DNA of 64,000 nucleotides from Massilia antarctica (GTDB lineage: Bacteria; Pseudomonadota; Gammaproteobacteria; Burkholderiales; Burkholderiaceae_D): positions 6,200,001 to 6,264,000 of the forward strand of contig NZ_CP065053.1 of NCBI RefSeq assembly GCF_015689335.1, read 5' to 3'. Below the pieces are notes generated by a model, which saw only the letters and a program-made list of their open reading frames with translations, had not been told where the DNA came from and made no database searches. The translations under genes and the position numbers were made by a program. The first letter of the stretch is position 1; the number at the start of each line of letters is the position of its first letter. Of this stretch, positions 24,013 through 31,427 are shown one piece after another.

Positions 24013-25746
24013 TTAAGGACCAAACAGGATGCGGCCGCCGGCGTGCTGCCCGGCGTCGGAGAAATAACGGAAATGCAGGGTGCCGCTGGCGCCGTCGTCG
24101 GCGTTGTCGTACTTGAGCTCCAGCTGGAACGGGATGTCGGGCCTGACCACCTGCTGGAACTTGAGCGCATGGATGGCGCGAAACGTCGGTGCCATCGCAA
24201 AGTGCAGGCGCGCGTAGCGAATGGCCCAGTCGACTTGCACCACACCAGGCAGCACCGCCGCTTGCGTGAAGTGGCCATCGAAGTAGAACAAGGTCGATGG
24301 CACCACCATTTCGAGCAGGGTGCGCTGCGCGTCCTGCTCCAGCAGGCGCACCTGCGGCACGCGCGGACGGGCGTCGCCCACGCCGAGCAGGGCTAGCAGC
24401 TGCGCGTGGGTGGTCTTGCCCTGGGCGTTGAGCGGGAATTGATCGAGATAGCGCCAGCGGCGCGGCAGCGCGACCGCTTCCACCACCCGTCCCAGATGGG
24501 CGCGCAGCAGCGCATTGAGCGCCTGCTTGCCCTCGGCATCGAGCAGCGCGCGCCCGCTGGCGGACGGAATCACGAACCCGGCCAGCACCTGGCGTTCGCC
24601 GGCCCGCTCGGGGCAGACGATCACGCGCGCTTCGCTGGCCAGGCCGGACGCCACCAGGGCCGCTTCAATGGCGTCGAGCGAGATGCGCTTTTCCTCGATC
24701 TTGACCAGGCGGTCGCCGCGGCCGAGCAGCAGGAAGCGCCCGTCCGGGGCCGGATTGACCCGGTCTTCGAGGGCCAGCCAGCCGTCGTCGCCCAGGTGGC
24801 TCGAGCGCACTTCGAGGCGGCCGCTGTCGGGCGCGATGCGCCAGGCGACGCCGGGCAGTGCTTCCCATGCGCCGGGCAGGCCGGGATGGTGGCGGCGCCA
24901 TGCGACGCCGCCGGTTTCCGAGCTGCCGTAGATTTCGATCGCCACCTGGCCGAGCAACTGGGCCGCCGCCACCGAGGCGTCGGGAGCGAGCGGGCCGCCG
25001 GACGAAAACACGGCGCGCAGGCAGGACGCGGCCGCGCTCCAGTCCAGGTGGGCGGGCAAGCGTTTCAGGTGGGCCGGGCTGGCGACCAGCACGCAGGCGC
25101 GCTGTCCGAGGACCTGCGCGAGCTGCTCGGGATAGGCCAGGCTGGCCGCGTGGATCGCGCGGCCGGCGGCCAGCGGCCACAGGACCTTGAACAGCAGGCC
25201 ATAGATATGCTGGTGCGAGACGGTCGAATAGACGTCGGCGTCGCCGATGGCGGGGCCGAACAGGGCGTCCAGGGTGGCCACTTCGCTGGTCAGTTGCGAG
25301 AGTTGTTTCGGGATCGCCTGCGGCGCGCCGGTGCTGCCGGAGGTGTGCACCACCAGCGCCGCGAAGTCGCCGTCAGGCCCGCTCCATGGCAGCGCGCAGG
25401 CGTCATCGTGTGCCGGCTGCAGCGGCGTCCAGCGCGCCGGGAACTCGCCCAGGAAACAGTCGACCGAGCGCGCCAGCGCGATGCAGCTGGCGTCGAGCGT
25501 GTCGGCGCTGAGCCACACGGTTTTGCCGGCCTGCCAGGCGCCCAGCAGCGCGGCGGCGAATTCGAGGCTGTCCTCGATGTACAGGGCCGCGTTGGTGCCG
25601 GGCGTGCGCAGGGCCAGCGCGCGCCATGCGCCCGCGCGCGCGCGCAGCGCGGCGACGGTAACGGGCGTGCGGACGGAAGCGGCCTCGCGCCAGCCGGCGA
25701 TGGCGGCGCCAACGCGCGTGCCCAGAATGGAAAACAGATCAGCCAT
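24013..25746 (-). CDS. apeH: Aryl-acid AMP ligase fused to a hotdog dehydratase (ApeH-ApeI fusion)
   Basis: This is a 577-residue two-domain protein. Residues about 1-460 are an adenylating enzyme with the phosphate loop HTSGSTGAPQAIPK (134-147), IYGSSETGG and the C-terminal hinge LLLGRGDRLVKIEEKRISL. Residues about 468-577 are a hotdog dehydratase of the FabA/FabZ/ApeI type (LFYFDGHFTQAAVLPGVVQVDW, catalytic His near 492). The ligase would load the aryl starter onto an ACP and the hotdog would dehydrate the growing chain, probably as a partner of ApeP. Described clusters usually have these as separate ApeH and ApeI. The start overlaps the membrane-protein stop by 8 bp. Confidence 0.9.
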   Translation of the reverse strand: MADLFSILGTRVGAAIAGWREAASVRTPVTVAALRARAGAWRALALRTPGTNAALYIEDSLEFAAALLGAWQAGKTVWLSADTLDASCIALARSVDCFLGEFPARWTPLQPAHDDACALPWSGPDGDFAALVVHTSGSTGAPQAIPKQLSQLTSEVATLDALFGPAIGDADVYSTVSHQHIYGLLFKVLWPLAAGRAIHAASLAYPEQLAQVLGQRACVLVASPAHLKRLPAHLDWSAAASCLRAVFSSGGPLAPDASVAAAQLLGQVAIEIYGSSETGGVAWRRHHPGLPGAWEALPGVAWRIAPDSGRLEVRSSHLGDDGWLALEDRVNPAPDGRFLLLGRGDRLVKIEEKRISLDAIEAALVASGLASEARVIVCPERAGERQVLAGFVIPSASGRALLDAEGKQALNALLRAHLGRVVEAVALPRRWRYLDQFPLNAQGKTTHAQLLALLGVGDARPRVPQVRLLEQDAQRTLLEMVVPSTLFYFDGHFTQAAVLPGVVQVDWAIRYARLHFAMAPTFRAIHALKFQQVVRPDIPFQLELKYDNADDGASGTLHFRYFSDAGQHAGGRILFGP

Positions 25747-26299
25747 GATGCAATCGCTTAAAGCGCAGACGTACCAAAAATTCAGCGGCGAACAGTACCC
25801 CCATCAGGCAGTACGAGATCACGCCGTTGTACAGCGACCAGACCTCTTGCGAGGCCCACAGCGCGGTGCCCAGCGCAATGGCGCCGTTCACCACGAAAAA
25901 ACCGCACCACACCTTGGTCACCGTGCGCGTGTAGGCCACCGCCGCGGGCGGCAGGTCCGGCTCGCGCATGCGGGCGAAGCGTTCGACCATCGACACCGGG
26001 GTGGTGAGCGTGTACCCAAAGGCCGCCAGCAGGCCGGCACTGACCAGCACCGGGTACAGCTTCAAGGGCAGCATGGCGTTCCCCATCACCGCCACGGCGG
26101 CCAGCACCAGGGCGCCTGCAGCCGACCAGCGCGCGCCCACGCTGGCCTTCAAGGCCGGCAGGCGCGCCAGGGCGGCGAGCAGCAGCAGCACAGCCAGCGA
26201 GCGCGGCTCCACCCTGCCCTGTCCGTACCAGACGGCCAACGGATAACACAGCGTGAGAACGACCGAGATCGCGGCCAACGGCGCGGCCAAGCGGCGCAT
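25739..26299 (-). CDS. COG4648-type membrane protein of the aryl-polyene cluster (ApeG-type)
   Basis: This is a 186-residue polytopic membrane protein with about five to six hydrophobic helices (for example LAAISVVLTLCYPLAVWYG, LAVLLLLAALARLPAL, AAGALVLAAVAVMGNAMLP). It contains the segment TTPVSMVERFARMREPDLPPAAVAYTRTVTKVWCGFFVVNG, which I associate with COG4648 proteins in APE clusters. The start at 26299 follows 2 bp after the ACP stop; a longer open frame to 26578 overlaps the ACP. The function is unknown; a role in membrane anchoring or export of the pigment is inferred from context. Confidence 0.8.
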   Translation of the reverse strand: MRRLAAPLAAISVVLTLCYPLAVWYGQGRVEPRSLAVLLLLAALARLPALKASVGARWSAAGALVLAAVAVMGNAMLPLKLYPVLVSAGLLAAFGYTLTTPVSMVERFARMREPDLPPAAVAYTRTVTKVWCGFFVVNGAIALGTALWASQEVWSLYNGVISYCLMGVLFAAEFLVRLRFKRLHHG

Positions 26300-26301
26300 G
26301 C

Positions 26302-26574
26302 TTATAACGCCTGCTCCTCGACCAGATCGTCGAGCGCATTGACCACGTCGCCGATAGTGCGAATCGTCTTGAATACTTCCGGCTGCAGGCGCTTGCCGGT
26401 CAGCTGCTTGAGCTTGACCGCCAGGTCGACCGCGTCGATGCTGTCGATATCGAGATCGGCGTACAGGTTCGAGTCCGCCGTCAGCGCGGACTTGTCGAGC
26501 TCGAACATGTCGGCCAGCAGATCGACGACCCACGCCTGCAGCTCGTCCCGGCTCATATTGTTTACGTCTACCAT
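26302..26574 (-). CDS. apeF: Acyl carrier protein (ApeF-type)
   Basis: This is a 90-residue acidic four-helix carrier protein. The phosphopantetheine Ser is Ser45 in LDIDSIDAVDL. It follows the other ACP after 9 bp. In described clusters one ACP (ApeE) carries the elongating chain, while the role of the second is less certain. Confidence 0.93.
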   Translation of the reverse strand: MVDVNNMSRDELQAWVVDLLADMFELDKSALTADSNLYADLDIDSIDAVDLAVKLKQLTGKRLQPEVFKTIRTIGDVVNALDDLVEEQAL

Positions 26575-26583
26575 ACAAACTCC

Positions 26584-26838
26584 TTACTTTTTGCGGTGGG
26601 TTTCAATCAAGGCCGCCAGCGCGCGCACCGACGCGAAATGGCTGCGGGTGTCTTCCGAATCGGCAGACAGCGAGATGCCGTAACGCTTTTGCAGCGCCAC
26701 GCCCAGTTCGAGCGCATCGATCGAGTCCAGGCCAAGGCCTTCGACGAACAGCGGCGCGGCGCTATCGATATCGTCCACCTTAATATCTTCCAGTTGCAGG
26801 ACGTCGATGATCAGTTGTTTCACTTCTGTTTCAAGCAT
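26584..26838 (-). CDS. apeE: Acyl carrier protein (ApeE-type)
   Basis: This is an 84-residue carrier protein with phosphopantetheine Ser39 in GLGLDSIDALELGVAL. By order (C-D-E-F) it corresponds to ApeE, the main carrier for polyene elongation. The start overlaps the acyltransferase gene stop by 8 bp. Confidence 0.93.
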   Translation of the reverse strand: MLETEVKQLIIDVLQLEDIKVDDIDSAAPLFVEGLGLDSIDALELGVALQKRYGISLSADSEDTRSHFASVRALAALIETHRKK

Positions 26839-27604
26839 GGCCTTGGTACTCTCCAGTAAAAAATTGTTGCAGGTAGTCCGTCAGATGACGCACCGCCATT
26901 ACTTCGCTCATGTCGGCGCCCAGGAAGGCGTCGACCTCGATGTCGTCTTTCACTTCAAGCCGGAACTGCACGAAGCGCTCCGGCACGCGCCACCACTTGT
27001 CGCCCTTGCCCAGGGTGGGCGGCTGGCAGTCGATCAGCACCGGAGTCACGGCGCGCGCGCCGCGCACGGCGATGTTGGCGGCGCCGCGTTTCAGGCTGAT
27101 CGCACCGCCTGCCGGGGTGCGCGTCCCTTCCGGGAAGATAATCAGGTTGTTCCCGGCGCGCAGGGAGGCGATGCACGCCTCGACCAGCTGCTCGCCGCTG
27201 TCGTTGCTGATGTAGCCGGCAGCCCGCACCGGGCCCCGGGTGAACGGGTTATTCCACAGGTGGCTCTTGACGATGCAGTCGGCGCGTTTCACGAACGCCA
27301 TCAGGAACACGGTATCGATCAGCGACGGGTGGTTCGCGAGAATCAGCAGGCCACCCCGTTCGAGCTTTTCGAGCCCGATGAATTCATAGCGCAGCACACC
27401 GAGGCCGCGCATCAGGCCCACAAAGCCGCGGAACGTCAGGCGCAGGATGGCGCGCGCCACCGTGACGCGCGCGGCGCACTCCCACACCACCAGCTGCAGC
27501 AGCGGGAACACCGCAATACGCAGCAACAGGCCGCCGATACCGAAGGCGAGAAAACTGATGCCGGTGGCGAGCACGCGCCAGTAGCGGCCGATCCGGTCAA
27601 ACAT
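26831..27604 (-). CDS. apeD: PlsC-like lysophospholipid acyltransferase (ApeD-type)
   Basis: This is a 257-residue membrane acyltransferase with an N-terminal hydrophobic helix, the HX4D motif ANHPSLIDTV (about residues 91-96) and the FPEGTRTP motif. It belongs to the glycerolipid acyltransferase family. In the aryl-polyene pathway it probably helps build the lipid carrier or attaches the polyene. It overlaps both apeC and apeE by 8 bp. Confidence 0.9.
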   Translation of the reverse strand: MFDRIGRYWRVLATGISFLAFGIGGLLLRIAVFPLLQLVVWECAARVTVARAILRLTFRGFVGLMRGLGVLRYEFIGLEKLERGGLLILANHPSLIDTVFLMAFVKRADCIVKSHLWNNPFTRGPVRAAGYISNDSGEQLVEACIASLRAGNNLIIFPEGTRTPAGGAISLKRGAANIAVRGARAVTPVLIDCQPPTLGKGDKWWRVPERFVQFRLEVKDDIEVDAFLGADMSEVMAVRHLTDYLQQFFTGEYQGHA

Positions 27605-28352
27605 CGCGCGTCCAGGTCCAGCGCTGCATGCCCGCCTGGCGCACCAGGCTCGCGGCGCCGCTCAACTGGAACTGCAGCACATCCAGGCCACCCGGCTGGG
27701 TCGACGCCGGCGCCGCGGTATCGGCATCGGCGTCGGCGGCGGCGCAGGCCAGGCTGATTGTGTCCGCGCCGGGCGCGGTCATCAGCCACGCCCAGGCGTG
27801 CGGCTGTTCGTCGCAATCCTCGAAATGCGCGAGGACGGCCGGCAGCGCGCAGTCGTACACCACCAGCAGAACCATGGGCGCGCCGTCGGCCAGCAGGCCG
27901 CAGGCTTCGACCACGCCGTGTTCGACGGTCGCCGCGCCGGCCGACAGGGCCATGTGATTGGCGCGGTCGGTGCGGGCGATCGAGAACAGACCGGCGCTGG
28001 CGTTGTGCACGGCCAGGCCGAAGCCGGTAGGCGACATCGGTTCACCCTGGGACAACTCGCCTAGCAGGTCGACCGCGCGCGACACTTCACCATGGCGCGA
28101 ACAGAACACCGCCGCAACATCGGTGCGGCCGTCGAGGCAGCGGTAAGCCACTTCAAGCGCCATCTTGCCGAGGAAGCCTGCGCGGCGGCGCAACATGGCC
28201 GGCATCGATGCCACGGCCGGGTCGGGGCCTGCGCCGGCCGCAGCGATCCTGACCGGCACCTGCGCCCATCCAGCCCAGGCCTCGGCCGTTGCCAGTCCGG
28301 GCGCCCACGCCGAATGCGCAGCAATAGAAAACTTCAGGCCATCTACTTGCAT
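27597..28352 (-). CDS. apeC: Short beta-ketoacyl synthase-like chain-length factor (ApeC-type)
   Basis: This is a 251-residue protein equivalent to the N-terminal half of a ketosynthase (ketoacyl-synt_2 type). It lacks an active-site Cys (VHNASAGLFSI at the equivalent turn) and has no HGT or KxxxGH motifs. This matches the described ApeC chain-length factor that pairs with ApeO, so shortness is normal rather than a truncation. It is the first gene of the minus-strand operon, and the promoter must lie in 28353-28766. Confidence 0.85.
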   Translation of the reverse strand: MQVDGLKFSIAAHSAWAPGLATAEAWAGWAQVPVRIAAAGAGPDPAVASMPAMLRRRAGFLGKMALEVAYRCLDGRTDVAAVFCSRHGEVSRAVDLLGELSQGEPMSPTGFGLAVHNASAGLFSIARTDRANHMALSAGAATVEHGVVEACGLLADGAPMVLLVVYDCALPAVLAHFEDCDEQPHAWAWLMTAPGADTISLACAAADADADTAAPASTQPGGLDVLQFQLSGAASLVRQAGMQRWTWTRDV

Positions 28353-28766
28353 TTGGTGCTAATTTCTCTAAGGTACATACAGCCTAAATTATAAACTGCC
28401 GGTAATGCTGGCTCCTAGAGGAATACTTCCATTCGAGAAACTATAGTAGCGGCAAGCAACAGAACTGCGAATTGTCCCACTGTTACGGGATTTTATGCAA
28501 ATAAATATCTGATAAACAACAGGATGAGACTATTCAAGGGAAGCGGGGAGCAATAAATATGATGGCGAGGGGTGCGCCGATAGCGGGAGACTGCAAAACC
28601 GTGGATTGGCGGACACAGCGGAAGGCGGGAATGTTACCGGGATGTTGGCTTGACATGTAACACCGGGGGCGGTCCCCGGTTTTACATTGACTTGTATTGC
28701 CGCAGGCGCGACACAGGCCGGCAAGCCATCGCCGGATGCGGCGCGCGGCAGCGCGGAACTTTTAGA
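28353..28766. other. Intergenic region upstream of the aryl-polyene operon
   Basis: This 414-bp AT-richer stretch separates the first ape gene from the SDR gene, both on the minus strand. It should hold the aryl-polyene promoter. It includes the palindrome at 28656-28686. I find no convincing gene; a 64-codon minus frame at 28530-28724 runs through the palindrome and has no conserved features or ribosome site. No lux box-like or BlaI-type site was seen. Confidence 0.6.
28656..28686. repeat. Palindromic hairpin element (TGTAAcACCGGGG / CCCCGGTttTTACA)
   Basis: The arms ACCGGGG (28662-28668) and CCCCGGT (28674-28680) are flanked by a second matching pair, TGTAA and TTACA. The pattern looks like a dispersed intergenic palindrome or a terminator for the SDR gene. 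It has no T run in the minus direction. Only one copy is visible here. Confidence 0.5.
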
Positions 28767-29543
28767 TTACTGCGCTGTCATACCATCATCGGCGGTGATG
28801 ATGGCGCCGTTGATGAAGTGGCTTTCTTCGGCCGCCAGCAAGAGCAGCAAGCCGTCCAGGTCTTCCGGCTTGCCCGGACGCTTGCGCGGCAGCATGTCGA
28901 TCAGTTTCTGGCCTTGTTCGGTGGCGAAGTATTCTTCATTGATTTCAGTGGATATATAACCAGGACAAATCGCGTTGACATTGATGCCATACTTGCCCCA
29001 CTCCACCGCCATCGCCTTGGTCATTTGCACCACACCGGCCTTGCTCATGCAATACACCCCGATTTGCGGCAGCACGCGCAGGCCGGCGACGGAGGCAATG
29101 TTGATAATACGATGCTGTTTTTTCGGATCGCCCTTGGCGCGCTGGATCATGCGCTTGGCCGCTTGCTGGGCCACGAAAAAGGCGCCGCGCAAATTGGTAT
29201 CCATAACGTAGGAGTAATCTTCCGGGGTTACGTCGATCAGGCGCTGGGTCGTCGAAACACCCGAGTTGTTCACCAAAATATCGATCGGGCCGGCTTCGGT
29301 TTCGGCGTGCGCGATGGCTGACTTGATGCTGGCCAGATCGGTCACGTCGAGCGAGACCACGTGCGCGGCGCCGCCGTCGGCTTCGATTTCGGCGCGCAAC
29401 TCCTTAAGGCGGTCGGTACGGCGCGAAGCGAGCACGACCTGGGCGCCGGCGCCGGCCAGTGCCTTGGCGAAGCGCGCGCCCAGGCCGCTCGATGCGCCGG
29501 TGATCAGTGCGATTTTTCCTTCGAAATTTACTTCAATACCCAC
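28767..29543 (-). CDS. SDR-family oxidoreductase (fabG-like, probable hydroxyacyl-CoA or acetoacetyl-CoA type)
   Basis: This 258-residue Rossmann-fold enzyme has TGASSGLGARFAKAL (residues 15-29), NNSG in DILVNNSGVST, and the catalytic Ser/Tyr/Lys set in IASVAGLRVLPQIGVYCMSKAG. The start is taken as GTG at 29543 because AGGAGC lies at proper spacing; the open frame extends to an ATG at 29588 without a good site. It faces the ETF-QO gene across a 160-bp divergent region, and that neighbour suggests a role in fatty-acid or acyl-CoA oxidation. Confidence 0.85.
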   Translation of the reverse strand: MGIEVNFEGKIALITGASSGLGARFAKALAGAGAQVVLASRRTDRLKELRAEIEADGGAAHVVSLDVTDLASIKSAIAHAETEAGPIDILVNNSGVSTTQRLIDVTPEDYSYVMDTNLRGAFFVAQQAAKRMIQRAKGDPKKQHRIINIASVAGLRVLPQIGVYCMSKAGVVQMTKAMAVEWGKYGINVNAICPGYISTEINEEYFATEQGQKLIDMLPRKRPGKPEDLDGLLLLLAAEESHFINGAIITADDGMTAQ

Positions 29544-29705
29544 GATCGGCTCCTGTGCGGTGGTCTTGCGAAAGCATAATGATGTCACAAATTGCCAGTA
29601 TTAGATGGCAAGGTCTAATATTGTCCGTAAAATGGCGCCAAAGTTGCAATCCTCGACAAAAAGCCGCACACTCGTGCTTAAATTTTCCTATCCCATGAAG
29701 AGACC

Positions 29706-31382
29706 ATGACAGAGCCTATCAATATCCTCGAACAATACGGTCCGCGCGAAGCGATGGAGTACGACGTTGTCGTCGTCGGCGGGGGCCCTGCCGGCTTGTC
29801 CGCCGCCATCCGCCTGAAACAGATGGCGGCCGAAAAAGGCCAGGAAGTGTCCGTGTGCGTACTGGAAAAAGGCAGCGAAATTGGCGCGCATATCCTGTCC
29901 GGCGCCGTGATGGACCCGCGTGCCCTGACTGAACTGATTCCGAACTGGAAGGAACTCGGCGCGCCGCTCAATACGGCCGTGACCGAAGACCGCATCCTGT
30001 TCCTGACCGAACACAAGGCTTACCAGGCACCCGGCTTCGTGACGCCGGCCTGCTTTGAAAACCACGGCAATTACGTGATTTCGCTGGGCAATGTGGTGCG
30101 CTGGATGGGCGAGCAGGCCGAAGCGCTCGGCGTGGAAATCTTCCCGGGCTTCCCTGCCGCGGAAATCCTGTACAACGAGAACGGTTCGGTCAAGGGCGTG
30201 GCGACCGGCAATATGGGCGTGGACCGCCACGGCAAGCCGACCGCGGCCTTTCAGCTCGGCATGGAACTCCATGCCAAATACACCTTGTTCGCCGAAGGCT
30301 CGCGCGGCCACCTCGGCAAGCAGCTGATGGTCAAATACGACCTGAACAAGGGCAAGGATCCGCAGTCGTACAGCATCGGCATCAAGGAATTGTGGGAAAT
30401 CGATCCGGCCAAGCACAAGCCGGGCCTGGTCATCCACACCACCGGCTGGCCGCTCACCTCGGATACCTACGGCGGTTCCTTCCTGTACCACATGGAAAAC
30501 AACCAAGTGATGGTCGGCTATGTGATCGGCCTGTCGTACGAGAACCCGTATCTGTCGCCGTACGAAGAATTCCAGCGCTACAAGACGCACCCGGCCATCC
30601 GCACCTTCTTTGAAGGCGGCAAGCGCATTTCCTACGGCGCCCGCGCGATCACGGCCGGCGGCCTGCAAGCCTTGCCGAAGCTGGTGTTTCCGGGCGGCGC
30701 GCTGATCGGCTGCGAAGCGGGCTTTTTGAACATGAGCCGCATCAAGGGCAGCCATGCGGCGATCAAGACCGGCATGCTGGCGGCCGAATCGGCCTTCGCG
30801 GCGCTGGGCGAGCAGCGCCAGCACGACGAGCTGGCCAGCTTCCCGGCCGCGTTCGAGCAATCCTGGCTGCACGAGGAATTGCACGTGGCGCGCAACGTCA
30901 AGCCGTGGCTGTCGAAAGGCCTGTACCTGGGCTCGATCATGACCGGCATCGACCAGCTGATTCTGCGCGGCAAGGCGCCGTGGACCCTGCACCGCGATTA
31001 CGGCGACCACGAGTGCCTGAAACCGGCGGCCAACTATGCGCCGATCGCCTATCCCAAGCCGGATGGCAAGCTGACCTTCGACCGGCTATCGTCGGTGTTC
31101 ATTTCGAACACCAACCATGCCGAAGACCAGCCGATTCACCTGACCCTCAAGAACGACAGCATTCCGGTGTCGGTCAACCTGGCGCAGTATGCCGGGCCGG
31201 AGTCGCGCTACTGCCCGGCTGGCGTGTATGAGTTCGTCAAGACCGACGAGGGCAAGGACCGCCTGCAGATCAATGCGCAGAACTGCGTGCATTGCAAGAC
31301 CTGCGATATCAAGGACCCAACCCAGAATATCGTGTGGGTGACGCCGGAAGGCGGCGGCGGGCCGAATTACCCGGGGATGTAA
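29706..31382 (+). CDS. Electron transfer flavoprotein-ubiquinone oxidoreductase
   Basis: This 558-residue enzyme passes electrons from reduced ETF to ubiquinone at the inner membrane. It has an FAD-binding VVVVGGGPAGLSAAIRL (residues 21-37), the ETF-QO-specific GSEIGAHILSGAVMDPRAL, and a C-terminal 4Fe-4S ferredoxin-like domain with Cys in RYCPAGVYEF, NCVHCKTCDIKDP. Length is normal. It terminates at a GC-rich hairpin and converges with the GGDEF-EAL gene. Confidence 0.96.
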   Translation: MTEPINILEQYGPREAMEYDVVVVGGGPAGLSAAIRLKQMAAEKGQEVSVCVLEKGSEIGAHILSGAVMDPRALTELIPNWKELGAPLNTAVTEDRILFLTEHKAYQAPGFVTPACFENHGNYVISLGNVVRWMGEQAEALGVEIFPGFPAAEILYNENGSVKGVATGNMGVDRHGKPTAAFQLGMELHAKYTLFAEGSRGHLGKQLMVKYDLNKGKDPQSYSIGIKELWEIDPAKHKPGLVIHTTGWPLTSDTYGGSFLYHMENNQVMVGYVIGLSYENPYLSPYEEFQRYKTHPAIRTFFEGGKRISYGARAITAGGLQALPKLVFPGGALIGCEAGFLNMSRIKGSHAAIKTGMLAAESAFAALGEQRQHDELASFPAAFEQSWLHEELHVARNVKPWLSKGLYLGSIMTGIDQLILRGKAPWTLHRDYGDHECLKPAANYAPIAYPKPDGKLTFDRLSSVFISNTNHAEDQPIHLTLKNDSIPVSVNLAQYAGPESRYCPAGVYEFVKTDEGKDRLQINAQNCVHCKTCDIKDPTQNIVWVTPEGGGGPNYPGM

Positions 31383-31389
31383 GCCCCAC

Positions 31390-31422
31390 CGCCGGTTCCG
31401 CCCCTGTGGCGGGACCGGCGGC
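31390..31422. terminator. Hairpin between convergent ETF-QO and GGDEF-EAL genes
   Basis: The 14-bp arms CCGCCGGTTCCGCC (31390-31403) and GGCGGGACCGGCGG (31409-31422) pair with one wobble and a 5-nt loop. There is no T run, so it may act with Rho or simply separate the genes. Confidence 0.5.
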
Positions 31423-31427
31423 GATGT

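Noticed and set aside
27597..28352. ApeC as a truncated, dead ketosynthase pseudogene
   Set aside because: Short, Cys-less ApeC chain-length factors are normal in aryl-polyene clusters, and the gene is intact and coupled to apeD.
28530..28724. 64-codon minus-strand frame before the aryl-polyene operon
   Set aside because: It runs through a palindrome, with no ribosome site or recognisable domain.
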